From Sulfurovum sp. (lineage in GTDB: Bacteria > Campylobacterota > Campylobacteria > Campylobacterales > Sulfurovaceae): DNA of 8,233 bases. This document shows, one piece after another, positions 6,630 through 8,233 of the stretch. The stretch's first letter is position 1; each line of letters begins with the position of its first letter. A program made the position numbers and the translations under genes. Where the stretch lies: positions 1 to 8,233 of the forward strand of contig JALTYW010000248.1 in NCBI GenBank assembly GCA_027046415.1, in the 5' to 3' direction. Under the pieces are notes generated by a model that was not told the origin of the DNA, did not search any database, and worked only from the letters and a program-made list of their open reading frames with translations.

Positions 6630-8161
6630 TCAACCTTTAATAATCCCTTGTAGTGGTCACTGTCAGGATCTTTTTCGATCATTTTGATATCGATTTCTTT
6701 TATATCATTTTCGTATATATCAGAGATATATTTTATCAGTTCTGTCAATTTTCTGTCATCAGAACTGACTAACGACATCCAAACCGTATCATCTTTGGTA
6801 AAGAGCTTGTCCACATGCACATCAAATTTATTTAACACCTCTGCAATTGTATAGAAAGTTTCTGACTTTAGACGATAATCGACCTTTTCTCTATAGATTG
6901 ATGTAAGCGTCTTTGTTTTGGCACCATACAGTTTCGCCAAGTTTGCAAGCTCTTTATCCAGTGCACTTATTTTCCGTTTTTTCTCACCAAGAATCTTTTT
7001 ATACTTGCTTACTTCGCTACTCAATGAGTCATTCTGCTTATTCAAAGCATAAATCTTTGCTTCGTTGGCATAGGAACTTACCAGGTGATACAGCGGATAG
7101 GCAAGACCAATCGAAATAGCAGCGAATGTAGCAATAATAAACTGTCCGCTTGCCCTGTTGACGAATGATGGAGGACGAGGGAACATTGTCATGTTCAATA
7201 TGCTGTTCTCATCCTCCATATACTCCATAGAGGTCAGAAGCATCATATACTGCAGCTGATCTGTATACCATTCATCATTCTCAACATTGTAGTCAAAGTT
7301 GAAATCAGCAGATGGCAGTCCAAGATAGTTATTACTGTACTCATCCAATCCGACAATAGGTCCTTGGACACTACCGATATACATATGATCTATCGTATCA
7401 AGCTGAAAAGCCCTTTTGGTATAGATAATGATATCATTGATAGTGATGAAGACTTCACCAAAAATCTTCATGAAGTTTTGCTGATACTTACTGTCTGTTG
7501 CTTTCAGACCTTCTGTTTCAAGTGTTGTAAAGAACTCTTTTTTGTCAACCTGTTCTCCCTCTATTTCACAAAACTTCTCGTATATTTGTTCAAGCGAGAA
7601 CTCAATCGATTTGGAGTATAAATACTCACCGTTTCTATAAAATGTTACAAATGCATCATATTGTGTAAAGTAAACAAAGCAGTGAACACCCGTATCACTC
7701 AGTATCTCTTTATGGTAAAGAGCTTGATAAAGCAGTGGTGCAGGAACAATCAGGTCAAGATACTTTGTCTCCTCTTTAATAGGCAGATAAAGCTGGTTCA
7801 ATGTCTCCGTTTCTGCAACAAAGAGATGAAACTCTCGCTCTTCACCGCTGTTCTCAACTTCAATGGAAGAGATAATATAACTGCTTGCCTGGTCAAGCCC
7901 AAGCTCTTCATATGCCTTGATTTCAAGTATATCATCAATATCTTCCTGAGGAATACTCCTGCTTACCATGGTAGTGGTAGTAATAAAATCCTTATTACTC
8001 AGGTAGGATGTAATGAAGTTTGCAGTATTGTAGGTCAGCTTGTTCAAAGGTTGAAGCTTATCACCTTTGAATATGTATTTCTTCCCTGTATACGCATTCA
8101 GAGTGACTATATTTTTTATGGTCGACTGTGAGTTTTGTGATCCATTCTTTTTCGAAAACAT
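6620..8161 (-). CDS. PilM-PilN fusion-type inner-membrane protein, MshI/GspL-like
   Basis: From the ATG at 8161 the protein has 513 residues. Residues about 14-290 resemble the cytoplasmic actin-like PilM/GspL fold; GSVQGPIVGLDEYSNNYLG (263-281) matches the late PilM signature. A single membrane helix lies at about 341-361, a strong coiled coil at about 365-412 (KYKKILGEKKRK and neighbours), and a small periplasmic alpha/beta domain of PilN/GspL type at about 430-513. It thus joins what is PilM plus PilN in type IVa pili into one chain, as in MshI and GspL. It should recruit the assembly ATPase from the cytoplasmic side and pair with the PilO-like protein encoded next. The glycine-rich nucleotide motifs of PilM are not visible. 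A TTG start at 8188 would add nine residues, but the ATG has an AAGGAAG site at ideal spacing. It is the first gene of the visible operon. Confidence 0.85.
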   Translation of the reverse strand: MFSKKNGSQNSQSTIKNIVTLNAYTGKKYIFKGDKLQPLNKLTYNTANFITSYLSNKDFITTTTMVSRSIPQEDIDDILEIKAYEELGLDQASSYIISSIEVENSGEEREFHLFVAETETLNQLYLPIKEETKYLDLIVPAPLLYQALYHKEILSDTGVHCFVYFTQYDAFVTFYRNGEYLYSKSIEFSLEQIYEKFCEIEGEQVDKKEFFTTLETEGLKATDSKYQQNFMKIFGEVFITINDIIIYTKRAFQLDTIDHMYIGSVQGPIVGLDEYSNNYLGLPSADFNFDYNVENDEWYTDQLQYMMLLTSMEYMEDENSILNMTMFPRPPSFVNRASGQFIIATFAAISIGLAYPLYHLVSSYANEAKIYALNKQNDSLSSEVSKYKKILGEKKRKISALDKELANLAKLYGAKTKTLTSIYREKVDYRLKSETFYTIAEVLNKFDVHVDKLFTKDDTVWMSLVSSDDRKLTELIKYISDIYENDIKEIDIKMIEKDPDSDHYKGLLKVEWR

Positions 8162-8168
8162 GTCTAAA

Positions 8169-8175
8169 CTTCCTT
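8169..8175 (-). promoter_or_regulatory. Ribosome binding site that fixes the start of the MshI-like gene
   Basis: The minus strand reads AAGGAAG here, seven bases before the ATG at 8161. This is the strongest Shine-Dalgarno in the window. It lies inside the extra nine codons that a TTG start at 8188 would add, so it argues for the ATG as the true start. Confidence 0.8.
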
Positions 8176-8187
8176 GTTTGTTGACCA

Positions 8188-8193
8188 ATTATA
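8188..8193 (-). promoter_or_regulatory. Candidate -10 box of the operon promoter
   Basis: The minus strand reads TATAAT exactly, 26 bases before the ATG at 8161. The predicted transcript start, near 8181, leaves a short leader containing the ribosome site. Upstream (8194-8233) is very AT-rich with T runs and no clear -35 box, as is usual for sigma-70 promoters of Campylobacterota. An alternative, TATAAC, lies a few bases upstream. No gene or terminator is seen in 8194-8233. Confidence 0.55.
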
Positions 8194-8233
8194 TATGTTA
8201 TAATATTAAAACTATCTTACAAAAATAAAAAAA

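Noticed and set aside
7661..8131. Open frame of 156 codons on the plus strand, opposite the MshI-like gene
   Set aside because: Antisense to a recognisable PilM/PilN-type protein; no ribosome site or domain, and the composition is unlike the other proteins.
1..8233. CRISPR arrays, tRNA or rRNA genes, insertion sequences, toxin-antitoxin or defence genes
   Set aside because: The window is almost fully occupied by the eight pilus-assembly genes; no direct-repeat array, transposase, RNA gene or terminal inverted repeat was seen.

Overview
The window holds one tightly packed gene cluster, entirely on the minus strand, that encodes the assembly machine of a type IV pilus / type II secretion-like system. 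Read in transcription order (right to left) there are eight genes: a PilM/PilN-type fusion (MshI/GspL-like), a PilO-type protein (MshJ-like), a small exported PilP/GspC-like protein (MshK-like), an outer-membrane secretin (MshL), an ExeA-type AAA ATPase (MshM), a membrane-anchored TPR protein (MshN-like), the assembly ATPase (MshE/GspE) and the polytopic inner-membrane platform protein (MshG/GspF), which is cut by the left edge of the window. This is the core order mshI-J-K-L-M-N-E-G of the Vibrio MSHA pilus locus. From memory, its secretin to F part also resembles the Campylobacter jejuni cts competence cluster (ctsD, ctsP, a small gene, ctsE, ctsF).

The moderate to low GC content, Lys/Ile/Glu-rich proteins, frequent ATA and AGA codons and protein style suggest a free-living Campylobacterota bacterium (Sulfurimonas/Sulfurovum/Sulfuricurvum type). 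This is inference from style; no phylogenetic marker lies in the window.

Region by region: 1-682 is the first 227 codons of the platform protein gene. 685-2424 is the assembly ATPase. 2425-2493 is the only real gap between genes and carries a good extended -10 promoter candidate. 2494-3156 and 3149-3961 are the TPR protein and AAA ATPase (8-nt overlap). 3951-5555 is the secretin (11-nt overlap with the AAA gene). 5557-5967, 5967-6629 and 6620-8161 are the inner-membrane alignment subcomplex. 8162-8233 is the AT-rich leader with a likely operon promoter. The near-continuous overlaps point to one operon with translational coupling.

Expected working: the MshI-, MshJ- and MshK-like proteins bridge the inner membrane and periplasm to the MshL secretin channel. 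The MshM/MshN pair resembles the ATPase plus membrane partner that helps secretin assembly (ExeA/ExeB logic). MshE hydrolyses ATP at the cytoplasmic face and drives MshG to assemble pilin or pseudopilin subunits. No pilin, prepilin peptidase, retraction ATPase (PilT) or DNA-uptake gene is in the window, so the output (adhesive pilus, motility, secretion or DNA uptake) cannot be settled here. Nothing looks like a wholly new system. The points most worth a second look are the degenerate c-di-GMP-type N-terminus of MshE, the actin-like domain without nucleotide motifs, the glycine linkers and paired cysteines in the secretin, and the internal promoter.
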